Shown: positions 45,694 to 55,483 of the stretch, piece by piece
How positions within the stretch are numbered: position 1 is the first letter of the stretch
Layout of the letters: each line of letters begins with the position of its first letter
From: Candidatus Helarchaeota archaeon
GTDB lineage: Archaea > Asgardarchaeota > Lokiarchaeia > Helarchaeales > RDOG01
Assembly: GCA_019058315.1 (NCBI GenBank)
Contig: JAHPZH010000002.1
Coordinates: 1,187,910-1,251,909 of the forward strand
DNA: 64,000 nucleotides
Reading direction: 5' to 3'
Position numbers and translations under genes: made by a program
Notes under the pieces: model-generated
What the model saw: only the letters and a program-made list of their open reading frames with translations
Told to the model about the DNA's origin: nothing
Database searches by the model: none

Positions 45694-47151
45694 TTAGAGT
45701 TTTTCAACAGTAGGTTTAGGAATAATTTTAAATCCATGAGCTGGAGCGTCATCTAATTTTTCTGGTAGAGTTATTGCTAAATCTTCCCCTATTTGTTTCC
45801 AGCTTAGTTTTTTAGTATTACTGAGTAAATAAATTTGTGCATTTTTTTCTATATGAAGTGATTTTATTAGGATTTTCTCGGTTTTTGGAGTATCTAAAAT
45901 GATTACATAAAGTATATTCTCCTTCTGTGTGAATCGGATATCAAGACCATCATCAGTTTTACCTTCCGCTCTTATCCATGGTCTTGTTTCAAATATTGCC
46001 TCACCATTAGTTTCAAGCCACTTCCCTAATCCTAAGAGCCGCTCAACTTGCATTTCTGCAATAGTACCGTCTGCCATAGGTCCAACATTCAATAATAGAT
46101 TTCCATTTTTACTAACAATATCTACAAACATTCTAACAAGTTCAACAACTGTTATATGCTCTTTTTCTCCCTCTTCTCGGTTAAATCCGAAGGAATATCC
46201 TATCCCACGACAAGATTCAAACTTATCTTTTTTAATTTTATGATATGTCGCATATTCAGGAGTTCTATAATCATAATGAGGTGGTTTAAGAACATCTGCA
46301 CCAGCACCATCAGACACTTCTTTAGCCGCTTGTGTAAATCTATCTAAGTTGTCTCTAATAAGTTCTCTCATTTTTTTAGTAATTTGAAACCAACGGTCAT
46401 TGACTACACCATCAGGTATTTTGTTATAAAAATATGCAATTACTTCATAAGGATTTGCATCTGGTGGATAGCTGATATCGTTCCATATAATTGAAGGTTC
46501 ATATAAATCAATTAATTCTAGAAAATGGTTTTTAATATATTCATTATATTCTGGATCAAGTGGTCCATTAGTCACAAAACTTAAAAAATCTTGGATTGGT
46601 TCTTCATTAAAGGTCCAATCTAACCCTCCTGAATAATAAAAACCCATGCGCATTCCTCTTTCTTTAACTGCTTTAGTAAGCTCCCCAACAATATTTCTCT
46701 TGGCAAAATGATTCTTTCTTTTTGGATTTGGATATTTACTTGGCCAAAGAAGAAATCCATCATGATGTTTGGTGCCAAGAACAACGTAGCGGGCTCCAAT
46801 TTTTTTGAATAAATCTGCCATTTTATTTGGATCCCATTTTTTTATGGCTTGATTAAATTCAGGTATAAAGTCAAAATAAGTAAAATCCTTGCCATATACT
46901 TTATTATGATGTTTTTGGGTTGGGCTATCCTTAATTTTCAATGTGTTAAAATACCACTCAGCATATGGATTATTTTTAAAATGATATGCCTGATCTTTCT
47001 TCATTGTTTCGCTTATACTCCCTTGCGAAGTAGGAGCAAAAGCTGGAACCGAATATATCCCCCAATGAATGAATATCCCCAGTTTGGCATCATGGAACCA
47101 AGCAGGAACTTTATGTTTACGGACGGATTTTAAATTAGGTTCATATTTCAT
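45694..47151 (-). CDS. Alpha-L-fucosidase, GH29
   Basis: The sequence has the GH29 signatures PAWFHDAKLGIFIHWGIYSVPAF near the start, GTKHHDGFLLWPS near residue 126, and the nucleophile Asp in SIIWNDISYPPD near residue 222. A C-terminal beta domain follows. It hydrolyses alpha-L-fucosides from glycans. The 485 residues have no signal peptide, so it works in the cytoplasm on imported oligosaccharides. Other glycoside hydrolases and MFS carriers are nearby. Confidence 0.94.
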   Translation of the reverse strand: MKYEPNLKSVRKHKVPAWFHDAKLGIFIHWGIYSVPAFAPTSQGSISETMKKDQAYHFKNNPYAEWYFNTLKIKDSPTQKHHNKVYGKDFTYFDFIPEFNQAIKKWDPNKMADLFKKIGARYVVLGTKHHDGFLLWPSKYPNPKRKNHFAKRNIVGELTKAVKERGMRMGFYYSGGLDWTFNEEPIQDFLSFVTNGPLDPEYNEYIKNHFLELIDLYEPSIIWNDISYPPDANPYEVIAYFYNKIPDGVVNDRWFQITKKMRELIRDNLDRFTQAAKEVSDGAGADVLKPPHYDYRTPEYATYHKIKKDKFESCRGIGYSFGFNREEGEKEHITVVELVRMFVDIVSKNGNLLLNVGPMADGTIAEMQVERLLGLGKWLETNGEAIFETRPWIRAEGKTDDGLDIRFTQKENILYVIILDTPKTEKILIKSLHIEKNAQIYLLSNTKKLSWKQIGEDLAITLPEKLDDAPAHGFKIIPKPTVEKL

Positions 47152-47260
47152 TTTTAGGTCACCATATTCAACAATTAAAAATTTTAATTATCTAATAATA
47201 TTTACTTTTTTTAAATGAATAAAAAAAATCAAAAAATAATAAAAATTGGAGTAAATTAAT

Positions 47261-48280
47261 ATGCCAATTCCAAAAGCTTTGAAGCGTTATGCTGCCCAAA
47301 TTGGGTTTCCAAATTCGGAAACTATGGCTCGTATTTTTGAGATTCTTTTTGATGAAGAAGATGATTTAAAGATTGTCAAAGCATTATCCCGACCACGAAC
47401 AATGGAAAAATTAATCGAAAAATCTGGTTTGCCAGAGAAAAGAGTTAAGGAGTTAGTAGATAAATTAATGTCTCGTGGTGCTATCAGCCAACCTATGAAG
47501 GATCCTAACTTATATCGACTATATCCTGCCATGATTGAGCTTAGGGATGGTTCTTGTTTGAATCCAGATGCGCCTCAGGAACTTTTCGAACTCTGGGAAA
47601 AAATTGTTTATAAAGAACTTCCTCCACTTATATCCATGTTAGATAATCTTAAAATTCCGCCTATAGTGCGAGTAATCCCTATAGAAAGATCGGTAGAAGT
47701 GCAGAACTCTGTTTTAGATCCCGATTCAGCAAGAAAAATCTTCCGAGACGCGGAAATTGTCTCGGTTATGCCTTGTGTATGCCGTAAGGTAGCTCGTAAA
47801 AATAATCGAGGTCAAGACTGTCCTGCACCTGAAGATGCTGTCTGCATGCAAATAAACGGTTTTGCTAAAGCTGCCTTAAAAAGTGGGGTTGCTGAGCAGA
47901 TTAGTAATGAAGAAGCATTACGACGTATCAGTCTAGCAGAAGAAGCGGGCTTGGTTCATATGGTACGAAATAATATTAAGGAAGATATGTTTATGTGTAA
48001 TTGTTGTTCTTGTTGCTGCACAGGTCTATATATATCAAATCAAGTGGGATATCTTGAAGGTATAGCTCCTTCTCGTTTTAGAGTAAAGCTCAATGAAGAA
48101 GCTTGCGTGGGCTGTGGAACTTGTGAAACGAGATGCCAATTCCATGCAATCAGTGTAGATAATGTAGCTTCCATAAATCTTGAAAAATGCTATGGATGCG
48201 GAAACTGTGTCATTACTTGTCCCGAAGAAGCACTTGTCTTAGAGGAAATACGTCCTTTAGAGCATATCCGAGTGACATAA
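47261..48280 (+). CDS. HTH-like domain plus 4Fe-4S dicluster protein
   Basis: Residues about 15-90 look like a winged helix (LKIVKALSRPRTMEKLIEKSG). The middle region has a cysteine set (MPCVCRKVARK...CPAPEDAVCM, CNCCSCCCTG), and two ferredoxin motifs close the protein (CVGCGTCETRC and CYGCGNCVITCP). The 339-residue layout recurs in anaerobes as an uncharacterised Fe-S protein. It may pass electrons to an unlinked reductase or sense redox state. The ATG follows GGAG. Confidence 0.8.
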   Translation: MPIPKALKRYAAQIGFPNSETMARIFEILFDEEDDLKIVKALSRPRTMEKLIEKSGLPEKRVKELVDKLMSRGAISQPMKDPNLYRLYPAMIELRDGSCLNPDAPQELFELWEKIVYKELPPLISMLDNLKIPPIVRVIPIERSVEVQNSVLDPDSARKIFRDAEIVSVMPCVCRKVARKNNRGQDCPAPEDAVCMQINGFAKAALKSGVAEQISNEEALRRISLAEEAGLVHMVRNNIKEDMFMCNCCSCCCTGLYISNQVGYLEGIAPSRFRVKLNEEACVGCGTCETRCQFHAISVDNVASINLEKCYGCGNCVITCPEEALVLEEIRPLEHIRVT

Positions 48281-48282
48281 TA

Positions 48283-49425
48283 TTAGGATTTTTCAGGTTG
48301 AGGATCATTTATACGACCCATGAATAATATGCCACCATTTTGTTTATCTAAGATGAAAAATAGAAAAGGATGATCAGCTTTAAATGTGGGAGAAGGAGGA
48401 GGAAGCCCTCCTGTAGGAGCCATTACTATTGCCGTAATAGCAGCTGCTTCAGTCCCTTCTTCATCTACTTTAATATAAGCTTTATGAATGATAAGATCGA
48501 TATAAAAGTCCTTTTTACCAGTCATACCAGAAAAGTCTGCACCTTCCTTTAAAAAAGCCTCCCTCATACCTAAATTATTTAAATTACGATTCAATTTATA
48601 TTCTGTCTCAAATTCAAATTTTGGCACATAGACTAATACTGACTGCAATTTAGACTCCTTTAACATGTTATCTAATTGATCAATGGTGAGTTGTTTTTCA
48701 AAAAATTCGAGATCCCTATTTGTTTTAGGTAATAAGATGACCATTGAAAATCTTGTGTTTTTATATTTCATTTCAAGCAGCTGAAAATTAGATCCTTCCA
48801 AATAGTTGAATCCCTTATGTTCAAACATCATTGGGACATCTTTTTTCCTTCCATCTTTCAAGGTGAATGGAAGATCTTTCGTATTATTTTTTTTAAAGGG
48901 TATAAGCCAAAGACCCTTGAAATAAATTACGTTAATAAGGACCAACTTGGTATTCGGATCTAATGAATCTGCAACTTTATCTATTTTTCCTTTAGTTTGT
49001 TCCTGTACCCAAGCATTAATTTGCTGAATGGCACTACCAACTAGAAAATTAACTTCAAATATATTTTCTCCATAATTGTCCTTTATAGTATTCAAGTAAT
49101 CATCTAGGAGTTTTAATCCAATTGCTACCCAGATAGAATTAGCGATATGTAATTCCAGCCCATCTCCTTTATCTTGAAGCTTCAAACTATTTAGATAAAC
49201 CTTATAAATAGGATGTAGTAAATCATTTTTTAATGATAATTTAAAAACATTCTTAATTTCGTCTGCAGTTTTTTCTGCTGCCCCAGCATATGCCATAGTT
49301 ACACAAGCGTGAATACTAAAGGGGCTAAAGAACAAATTTTCATCTATCATTCTCAATTCGTGTAATAGATCGAGAGCAAAGGTATTAATACCATTCACAA
49401 TATCTTTAATTTCGTTTTTACTCAT
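48283..49425 (-). CDS. Serpin (serine/cysteine protease inhibitor)
   Basis: The serpin fold is clear: NLFFSPFSIHACVTMAYAGA near the start, LVLINVIYFKGLW, the hinge DEEGTEAAAITAIV and the C-terminal HPFLFFILDKQNGGILFMGR. The hinge has small residues as in inhibitory serpins. Counting from the hinge puts the scissile region near MAPTGG, followed by a proline-rich stretch. The 380 residues have no signal peptide, so it is intracellular. It would trap a protease by covalent conformational change. Confidence 0.95.
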   Translation of the reverse strand: MSKNEIKDIVNGINTFALDLLHELRMIDENLFFSPFSIHACVTMAYAGAAEKTADEIKNVFKLSLKNDLLHPIYKVYLNSLKLQDKGDGLELHIANSIWVAIGLKLLDDYLNTIKDNYGENIFEVNFLVGSAIQQINAWVQEQTKGKIDKVADSLDPNTKLVLINVIYFKGLWLIPFKKNNTKDLPFTLKDGRKKDVPMMFEHKGFNYLEGSNFQLLEMKYKNTRFSMVILLPKTNRDLEFFEKQLTIDQLDNMLKESKLQSVLVYVPKFEFETEYKLNRNLNNLGMREAFLKEGADFSGMTGKKDFYIDLIIHKAYIKVDEEGTEAAAITAIVMAPTGGLPPPSPTFKADHPFLFFILDKQNGGILFMGRINDPQPEKS

Positions 49426-49629
49426 TAAACTTCACTTAGAATTATTTATCACTATCAAATGTTATATGAATTAGTTTAAAATTGATTGAAGATTTTTTAT
49501 TTAAATATTTACTCTCAAATAATGTAATTTAATAATTTTATGAATAAATTGAAATTATACAAAGATTTATTTCACTAATTATATTTTTAAACTATAAGAA
49601 CAATTTGAATCCAAACAGAAGAGATTTTA

Positions 49630-52062
49630 ATGATTGAACTCGAATTCTTATACAGAATTTTAAAAGCAGTTATTATTCTCATTGTTTTAATAGTCATTAT
49701 TTATTTTTCTATCCCATTTTTCTTTGATTTATTCGTTTACTCTGATGCAACCTACAAATATTCAAAGGATGATTTTAAAGCATTAAAAAAGGGATTTGAA
49801 GCATCTCAAATTCCATCACAAAATAATATTCCAGAATTGAGAATCGACCCTCAAACTGGGGAATATTCAATTATTTTCGGAGAAAAAAGGCAACTTATTA
49901 ATGGTCTTGTAAAAATTCACACTCAAAAAAAGTGGTTTTCATCAGTTATAACTAAAAATGGAGAACAAGATCTCAAATTAAAAGATTTTTTACAAGAAAA
50001 AGGTAATGATGATTTAGGTGGATTTAAAAAATTTACTCTAGTTTGGGAATTGGATGGAAAATTATCATTTAACACGAGTTTTTATCAATATCCAAATCAA
50101 CCATTTATTATTTTTGAACAAGAATTTCCAGATAAAATAAAATCTACATCTATTGGAGATTTTAATAAACCAATAACTTTATTTCCCTGTTTTAAAAATG
50201 AAAGCCCGAATACAAATATTTTTACTTTTAAGAATTCTATATTTTGCCCTCCCTCAAAAAAATTAGATCATACATCCGCCCCAGTCATGTTTTATGATGA
50301 GGGGCTTAATTCTTTTATTTTATCATCGATGAATAATTTTCTTGTTGGAATGATAACTCAAAACGAGACTATTAATTGTGGGATAGCGGGAGAAGTAGAA
50401 TCTATTCCTAAAGATTTTAAATTTCGATTCCTCATGTATTTCGGAAAAGGAATTAACGAAACTTTTAAAAAATGGGGTGATATTCTTCTAAAATTTCATC
50501 ATGCAGAACGTAAATCTGCCTATGCAGATCCAATCGTTTCTTACTTGGGATATTGGACTGATAATGGGGCACATTATTATTATAAAAAGGAAAGAAGGAT
50601 GAATTACCAACAAACCTATGAAAAACTTTTAGAATATGTAAAAAAAGAAAAAATTCCATTTGGGTATTATCATTTTGATTCGTGGTTTTATTATAGAGCT
50701 TTTTCATGGATGCCTGCATATATTGGAATGCTTATATTAAACGGTGGAATAAAGAAATGGGAATTTAAAAAACATGAGTTCCCAGAGGGAATTGAGGAAC
50801 TCCAAAAAAAGTTAGGAAAACCCATTAGTTGTCATAGTCGTTTTTTTCATGGTAGATGTGTATATGCTAAGAAATTTAAATTTCATAAAGTAGGTCGAAT
50901 AATTAATACCTGGGGTTTGCCACTTGAATTTGAATTTTGGGATACGCTAATGAAAATGACAAAATCTTGGGGTATGGCACTTTATGAACAAGATTGGATG
51001 AATAACCAATTTAGAAAATTCAAATATTTAAGGAATGATGTTGAACACGCACGCAAATGGCTTCTGGACATGGGAAATGCTGCAGCAAAATATGGGATTA
51101 CAATTCAATATTGTATGGCTACCCCTGCTATGTTTATGCAGAGCATTGAGCTCCCGAACGTAACAAATGCTAGAATGAGTGGAGATTATAACGCAAGGTT
51201 TCGAAAAACCTCATCCTTTCCACATTTCACACAAACTTCTATATTAGGTTACGCTTTAGGTATTTGGCCCTCAAAAGACACATTTAGGTCCTCCTCCCAT
51301 CCTGGTCATTTTTATATAGAGAAATTTCCAGAATTGGAGACCCTAATGTGTATTTTAAGTGCTGGAGTCGTAGGTCCTGGGGATCCAGTTGGTCATTTAA
51401 ATCGTGAGCTTTTAATGAAAACTTGCAGAGAAGATGGTTTATTATTAAAACCAGATGGACCCTTAACTGCCGTCGATTTCATGTTTAAAAAACATTCAAC
51501 TTACTATATTTCAAGCACTTTGTCGAAGAAAGATGAACTTGAGTGGTATTACATATTAGTAATGAACCTATTTCCAAAGAGAGTCAAAAATAAAAACTTT
51601 AAATTAAAGGATCTTGGAATTCGAGGAAATTATATTTTATACGATTTTGATAAGAAAACGTTCCAAGAGATTTCTATTGATGCTCAAATTTTCCAATCGT
51701 TGAGAAAGAATGAACATAAATATTACATCTTAGCGCCACTCATTAATCGGGATATCGCAATTATCGGTAACCCTAAAAAATTTGTAACTTGTAGTAATAA
51801 GCAATTTCCTTCTATTAAACAAACAGATACTGAAATAATCGTTGAAATTGAAGATTTACCCTCCTCTAAAATCGAAATTTTAGTCTTTTCTAAGAAAAAA
51901 CCAAACCAAATATCAGATAATGAAGGAAAACTTCGCGAATTTTCCTCTAATTCTGAATTAGATTCCAACAATAGGGGTTGGTATTACAATTCTTTAAAAC
52001 TTATGATAAAAGTTCAATTAGATTCAGATGGAAAACAGATTATTATTCTAAAATGTGTATAA
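49630..52062 (+). CDS. Membrane-anchored glycoside hydrolase-like protein (GH36/raffinose-synthase-like)
   Basis: One N-terminal membrane helix (residues about 10-33) anchors an 810-residue protein. A beta-sandwich-like region (about 60-290) precedes a TIM-barrel-like domain with YLGYWTDNGAHYYY, PFGYYHFDSWFYY, GMALYEQDWMNN and GPGDPVGHLN, which resemble GH36/raffinose synthase relatives. A C-terminal beta domain follows. The catalytic acids cannot be assigned with certainty. It probably faces outward and trims glycans. Confidence 0.65.
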   Translation: MIELEFLYRILKAVIILIVLIVIIYFSIPFFFDLFVYSDATYKYSKDDFKALKKGFEASQIPSQNNIPELRIDPQTGEYSIIFGEKRQLINGLVKIHTQKKWFSSVITKNGEQDLKLKDFLQEKGNDDLGGFKKFTLVWELDGKLSFNTSFYQYPNQPFIIFEQEFPDKIKSTSIGDFNKPITLFPCFKNESPNTNIFTFKNSIFCPPSKKLDHTSAPVMFYDEGLNSFILSSMNNFLVGMITQNETINCGIAGEVESIPKDFKFRFLMYFGKGINETFKKWGDILLKFHHAERKSAYADPIVSYLGYWTDNGAHYYYKKERRMNYQQTYEKLLEYVKKEKIPFGYYHFDSWFYYRAFSWMPAYIGMLILNGGIKKWEFKKHEFPEGIEELQKKLGKPISCHSRFFHGRCVYAKKFKFHKVGRIINTWGLPLEFEFWDTLMKMTKSWGMALYEQDWMNNQFRKFKYLRNDVEHARKWLLDMGNAAAKYGITIQYCMATPAMFMQSIELPNVTNARMSGDYNARFRKTSSFPHFTQTSILGYALGIWPSKDTFRSSSHPGHFYIEKFPELETLMCILSAGVVGPGDPVGHLNRELLMKTCREDGLLLKPDGPLTAVDFMFKKHSTYYISSTLSKKDELEWYYILVMNLFPKRVKNKNFKLKDLGIRGNYILYDFDKKTFQEISIDAQIFQSLRKNEHKYYILAPLINRDIAIIGNPKKFVTCSNKQFPSIKQTDTEIIVEIEDLPSSKIEILVFSKKKPNQISDNEGKLREFSSNSELDSNNRGWYYNSLKLMIKVQLDSDGKQIIILKCV

Positions 52063-52079
52063 AAAATGGGGTATCAAAA

Positions 52080-52781
52080 TTGGAAATAGATATCGAAAAA
52101 TGCACAGGATGTGGACAATGTGTTATGCTTTGTCCTGTCCAAGCAATTAAATTAATTGATAATAAAGCACACATCGATAAAGATCTTTGTGTAGAATGTT
52201 CTATTTGTTATAGAAATGCAGGATGTCCTGGTAAAGCAATTAAACCGAAACGTTTGAAATGGCCTAGATTAGTTCGAAATCCTTTTAGTGATGTTATTGC
52301 TACTCACAAATTAACAGGAGTTCCGGGGAGAGGAACTGAAGAAATGAAAACTAACGATATAACAAGTCGTTTTGGTGAAAATGAAATAGGAATATCAATT
52401 GAAATTGGAAGACCGGGAGTAGGAACTCGACTTAGGAATATTGAATTATTCAGTATTGAATTATCAAAAATTGGAGTAGATTATGAAGAAGCAAGTCCTG
52501 TCACTGCTCTCTTTGCCGATGATCATGGGTATATCAAGGAAGAAATAAAAAATGAAAGGGTGCTTTCGGCGATTATAGAATTTAAAGTGCCTATTAATAA
52601 AGCTACTCAAGTGTTTCAATTAATCAAAGAAGTAGAAAAAAAGATAGATACGGTATTTTCTGTTGGCGTTATTTCACGAGTTGCTGAAAATGGAACTATA
52701 CCTATCATAAATCTTTTATCTGAACAGGGATTTTCAATAAGACCAAATGCTAAAATAAATGTTGGATTAGGAAAACCTTAA
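52080..52781 (+). CDS. Two-cluster ferredoxin with unknown C-terminal domain
   Basis: The N-terminus has CTGCGQCVMLCP and CVECSICYRNAGCP, two 4Fe-4S sites. The remaining 170 residues (SIEIGRPGVGTRLRNIELF, ASPVTALFADDHGYIKEE) match no family I can name. The ORF-track start at 51978 overlaps the previous gene by 85 bp. A TTG at 52080 after GGGG gives a natural start (MEIDIEKC); the ATG at 52053 is the alternative. It forms an operon with the next gene. Confidence 0.75.
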   Translation: MEIDIEKCTGCGQCVMLCPVQAIKLIDNKAHIDKDLCVECSICYRNAGCPGKAIKPKRLKWPRLVRNPFSDVIATHKLTGVPGRGTEEMKTNDITSRFGENEIGISIEIGRPGVGTRLRNIELFSIELSKIGVDYEEASPVTALFADDHGYIKEEIKNERVLSAIIEFKVPINKATQVFQLIKEVEKKIDTVFSVGVISRVAENGTIPIINLLSEQGFSIRPNAKINVGLGKP

Positions 52782-52802
52782 TTCTGAAGAGGTGAAAAGA
52801 TC

Positions 52803-53384
52803 ATGACTCATACTTTACATAGACAAGGAAATGAAGAAGCTCTAAAAAGTGATTATGCTATGCTCGCTATGGCAGCAGTAGGAATAAATGATAAAAAACC
52901 AGATACGCGAGATAAACTTGTTCGAATAGGAGAAATATTTCAGCAGCATAACCCCACAAATATTATGATGGAAAATATAAGGAGAGTTTCCCCAGCAATC
53001 ACAGCAGCTTTTACAAATATTGAAACTGTAAGAAAAATCTTAAAAACGTTAAAAAATGAGGATTTAGGCATTTCTATTGTTGTAAGTGGTTTAATTTCTG
53101 AGATTCAAAAAGTTGTGGAAGAAATTGGACTTAAAATGCATACAGTCCATCTTTCATTGGGTGTTTTTGGAAAAAAAGAACTTTTACCTTCAGAAAAAAT
53201 TTTAGAAATTACAACTATGTGCGGACACCACTGTGTATCTCCCCAGTCTGTAGAATCGTACGTAGATAAGATTAAAAAAGGGAAAACAACAATTGAAAAA
53301 GCTGCTGAAAAACTAGCAAAACCTTGTGTCTGTGGAATAGTAAACACTGAAAGAGTAAAAAATATTCTAAAAAAATTAATATAA
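52803..53384 (+). CDS. Conserved cysteine-containing protein of unknown function
   Basis: This 193-residue soluble protein starts 21 bp after the ferredoxin-like gene behind AGAGGTG. Two cysteine groups near the C-terminus (TTMCGHHCVSP and KPCVCGIVN) could hold an Fe-S cluster or metal. The middle is alpha/beta (DLGISIVVSGLISEIQKVV). The pair is probably a redox module in which the ferredoxin serves this protein. No specific reaction is inferred. Confidence 0.65.
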   Translation: MTHTLHRQGNEEALKSDYAMLAMAAVGINDKKPDTRDKLVRIGEIFQQHNPTNIMMENIRRVSPAITAAFTNIETVRKILKTLKNEDLGISIVVSGLISEIQKVVEEIGLKMHTVHLSLGVFGKKELLPSEKILEITTMCGHHCVSPQSVESYVDKIKKGKTTIEKAAEKLAKPCVCGIVNTERVKNILKKLI

Positions 53385-53414
53385 ATAAAATAAATTATTC
53401 TTTTATAATCTCAT

Positions 53415-53555
53415 TTACTTAAATAATTTCCCTAATTGGTCTGAAAAATTAAACATAGCGTCGGTCTTGAAAAATGCAAAATATACTATTGTAACTAGGA
53501 TGAGGAATAAATTTACTCCAATGAATAAGATTGTATAAGCCTTATAATTTTCCAT
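53415..53555 (-). CDS. 46-residue single-pass membrane protein (not in ORF track)
   Basis: The ORF MENYKAYTILFIGVN... has one strong membrane helix (about residues 7-29) and a polar C-terminal tail. A GAAGGA ribosome site lies 8-9 nt before the ATG. It occupies part of a 356-bp gap and shares no strand with its neighbours. Small membrane proteins of this size often bind larger transporters, but no partner is known here. The remaining 185 bp of the gap are the AT-rich promoter region of the MFS gene. Confidence 0.55.
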   Translation of the reverse strand: MENYKAYTILFIGVNLFLILVTIVYFAFFKTDAMFNFSDQLGKLFK

Positions 53556-53740
53556 TTTTAATATTCCTTCTTCTTTACTTGTATAATATTATTTTTCAAT
53601 TTATATCTATTAATCTAACTGTTAGTAAGAATTATATATATAATTATTTATTTTAACATATTTTCTAGAATTTTAAAATTATTGTTAATTTTTCATCTTT
53701 ATTATATAATATTTCCTAGAATTTTAAGAAGGATCTTAAA

Positions 53741-55453
53741 ATGGACGAAAATATGGATGATAATATAATTAAAGAGGAAGTAAAACCAAAAATAGCTGAC
53801 GAACCTTCAAAAAAACTATCAAAAGAGGCAAGAAAAAAGCTTCGCGAAAAGAAAAGGGCTCAAACTGGTCCTTCAACTAAAATGACTTTATATCTTTGGT
53901 TTGTGCTCATTTTTGCTGGAGTTGTCACATTCTTCGATGGATGGTGTACTTTAGCAATTACTTTAGCTATGGGGGACGTCGGAATACAAGCTAATTTAAT
54001 TGAACAATTAACTAACCGCGGTCTATTCGACTATTTCGGCATTTCAAATAACCCTGTGATGATGGGTATAATTCTGAGCATAGCTGGCAGTGGAGTTGTT
54101 ATGGCAGTTTCATTTAAATATTTTGTGGATAAATATGGACGAAGACCTTTAACTCTTATCACTGCAGTTTGTTTTATTTCATTCTCCGCCTTAACTGGTT
54201 TAACTCCTCCTGGTGATACAGGCCTAATTATTTTTCTTATTTTAAGGATTCTGGCCAATTATTTCTTATCGGCTGATATCGTAACAATAATTATAGCAGA
54301 AGAAGCTCCAGATCATTTGAGAGGAAGATTAATTGGAGTAGTTTTAGCAACAAATACTGTCGGTGGTTTTATCTGTGGGATAATTCAAATGGTTGGAGTA
54401 ACAATAGAGCTACCTGGAGGTTACATTTTAAGTACTTGGCAGTCTTTATTTTTCTTATCCAGCCTTGGATTTATTTTCATAATTCCCATGTTCTTTTTCT
54501 TAAAAGAAACTTGGCGATTTGATGGTATGAAGAAATATGAGCAATGGCGAAAGAAAAGGGGGTTAGCCTCAAAAACTGGATGGGCTGTCCCTTTAAGAAG
54601 ACAATATGCGCGTGCCATGATCCTAGGCTGCATTATGGGTTTTCTTATTAACCTCATTTATTTCGCACAAGTCACATTTTTTGGAATTTACTTTGTGAAA
54701 GAATTAAACATGACTTCAAAATTTCTTGGTTTGGCATCGCTTCCATTAATGCTTTCTGCAGGAATTGGATACTATATAGCAGGCCCCTTAATGGATCGTT
54801 GGGGAAGAATTCCTACTATCCATAGATTCGGATGTACAACATTAGTTGGTGGCCTTATTTTTTCATGGCCCACGGTTTTTGTTGTTGGAGGCATTCCAAA
54901 TCCTTTACTTATGGCTCTCGTAATTGGTGGTGGAATGATGGGAATTCTATCACTTACAGTATTAATGACTGCAGCCGTACTTGTTCCGCTGGAAATGTTA
55001 CCAACTCATATTAGAAGTACTGCAATGGGTTGGATGGGAGCAATTGCAAGAGGTGCTATGATTGTATCTCCTTTCTTAATGATGTTCGGTTCTGAAACAT
55101 TAGGTGGTCTAGGACTTACCTATCAAGCCATGTTTGCACTTATGGGTATGCCCTTAACAACTCTATTGTTTTCAGCATATTTATTGGCTCCAGAGAGTAA
55201 AGGAAGAGTATTGGAAGAAATAGTTATGACAGAAATCTATACTAAACAGAAAAGAGTTGATAAAAAAGAATATAGGAGACCATATTATTATTTTGCAATG
55301 GGTATTACATCCTTCTTCTTTACAGGTTTAATTTACGGTAATACTGGTGATGGGATTTTTAAAAGTGTAATATTAATAGTAAGTATTTATAGCATAGTAT
55401 GTCTCGCTTGCTTCTTAATAGTGGTTTGGGCTCGTAATGTTATTTCAGAATAA
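53741..55453 (+). CDS. MFS transporter, sugar-porter-like
   Basis: This 570-residue protein has about 12 helices after a basic, lysine-rich cytosolic tail. MFS motifs are present: DKYGRRPLTLI between helices 2 and 3, MEMLPTHIRSTAMGW and PESKGR after helix 12. The last 70 residues add two more hydrophobic segments. It is closely similar to the protein at 61032, a paralogue. Given the glycosidase neighbours, sugar or sugar-acid uptake is likely. Confidence 0.85.
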   Translation: MDENMDDNIIKEEVKPKIADEPSKKLSKEARKKLREKKRAQTGPSTKMTLYLWFVLIFAGVVTFFDGWCTLAITLAMGDVGIQANLIEQLTNRGLFDYFGISNNPVMMGIILSIAGSGVVMAVSFKYFVDKYGRRPLTLITAVCFISFSALTGLTPPGDTGLIIFLILRILANYFLSADIVTIIIAEEAPDHLRGRLIGVVLATNTVGGFICGIIQMVGVTIELPGGYILSTWQSLFFLSSLGFIFIIPMFFFLKETWRFDGMKKYEQWRKKRGLASKTGWAVPLRRQYARAMILGCIMGFLINLIYFAQVTFFGIYFVKELNMTSKFLGLASLPLMLSAGIGYYIAGPLMDRWGRIPTIHRFGCTTLVGGLIFSWPTVFVVGGIPNPLLMALVIGGGMMGILSLTVLMTAAVLVPLEMLPTHIRSTAMGWMGAIARGAMIVSPFLMMFGSETLGGLGLTYQAMFALMGMPLTTLLFSAYLLAPESKGRVLEEIVMTEIYTKQKRVDKKEYRRPYYYFAMGITSFFFTGLIYGNTGDGIFKSVILIVSIYSIVCLACFLIVVWARNVISE

Positions 55454-55483
55454 AAATGGTGTATATTAAATAATCAAAATCAA

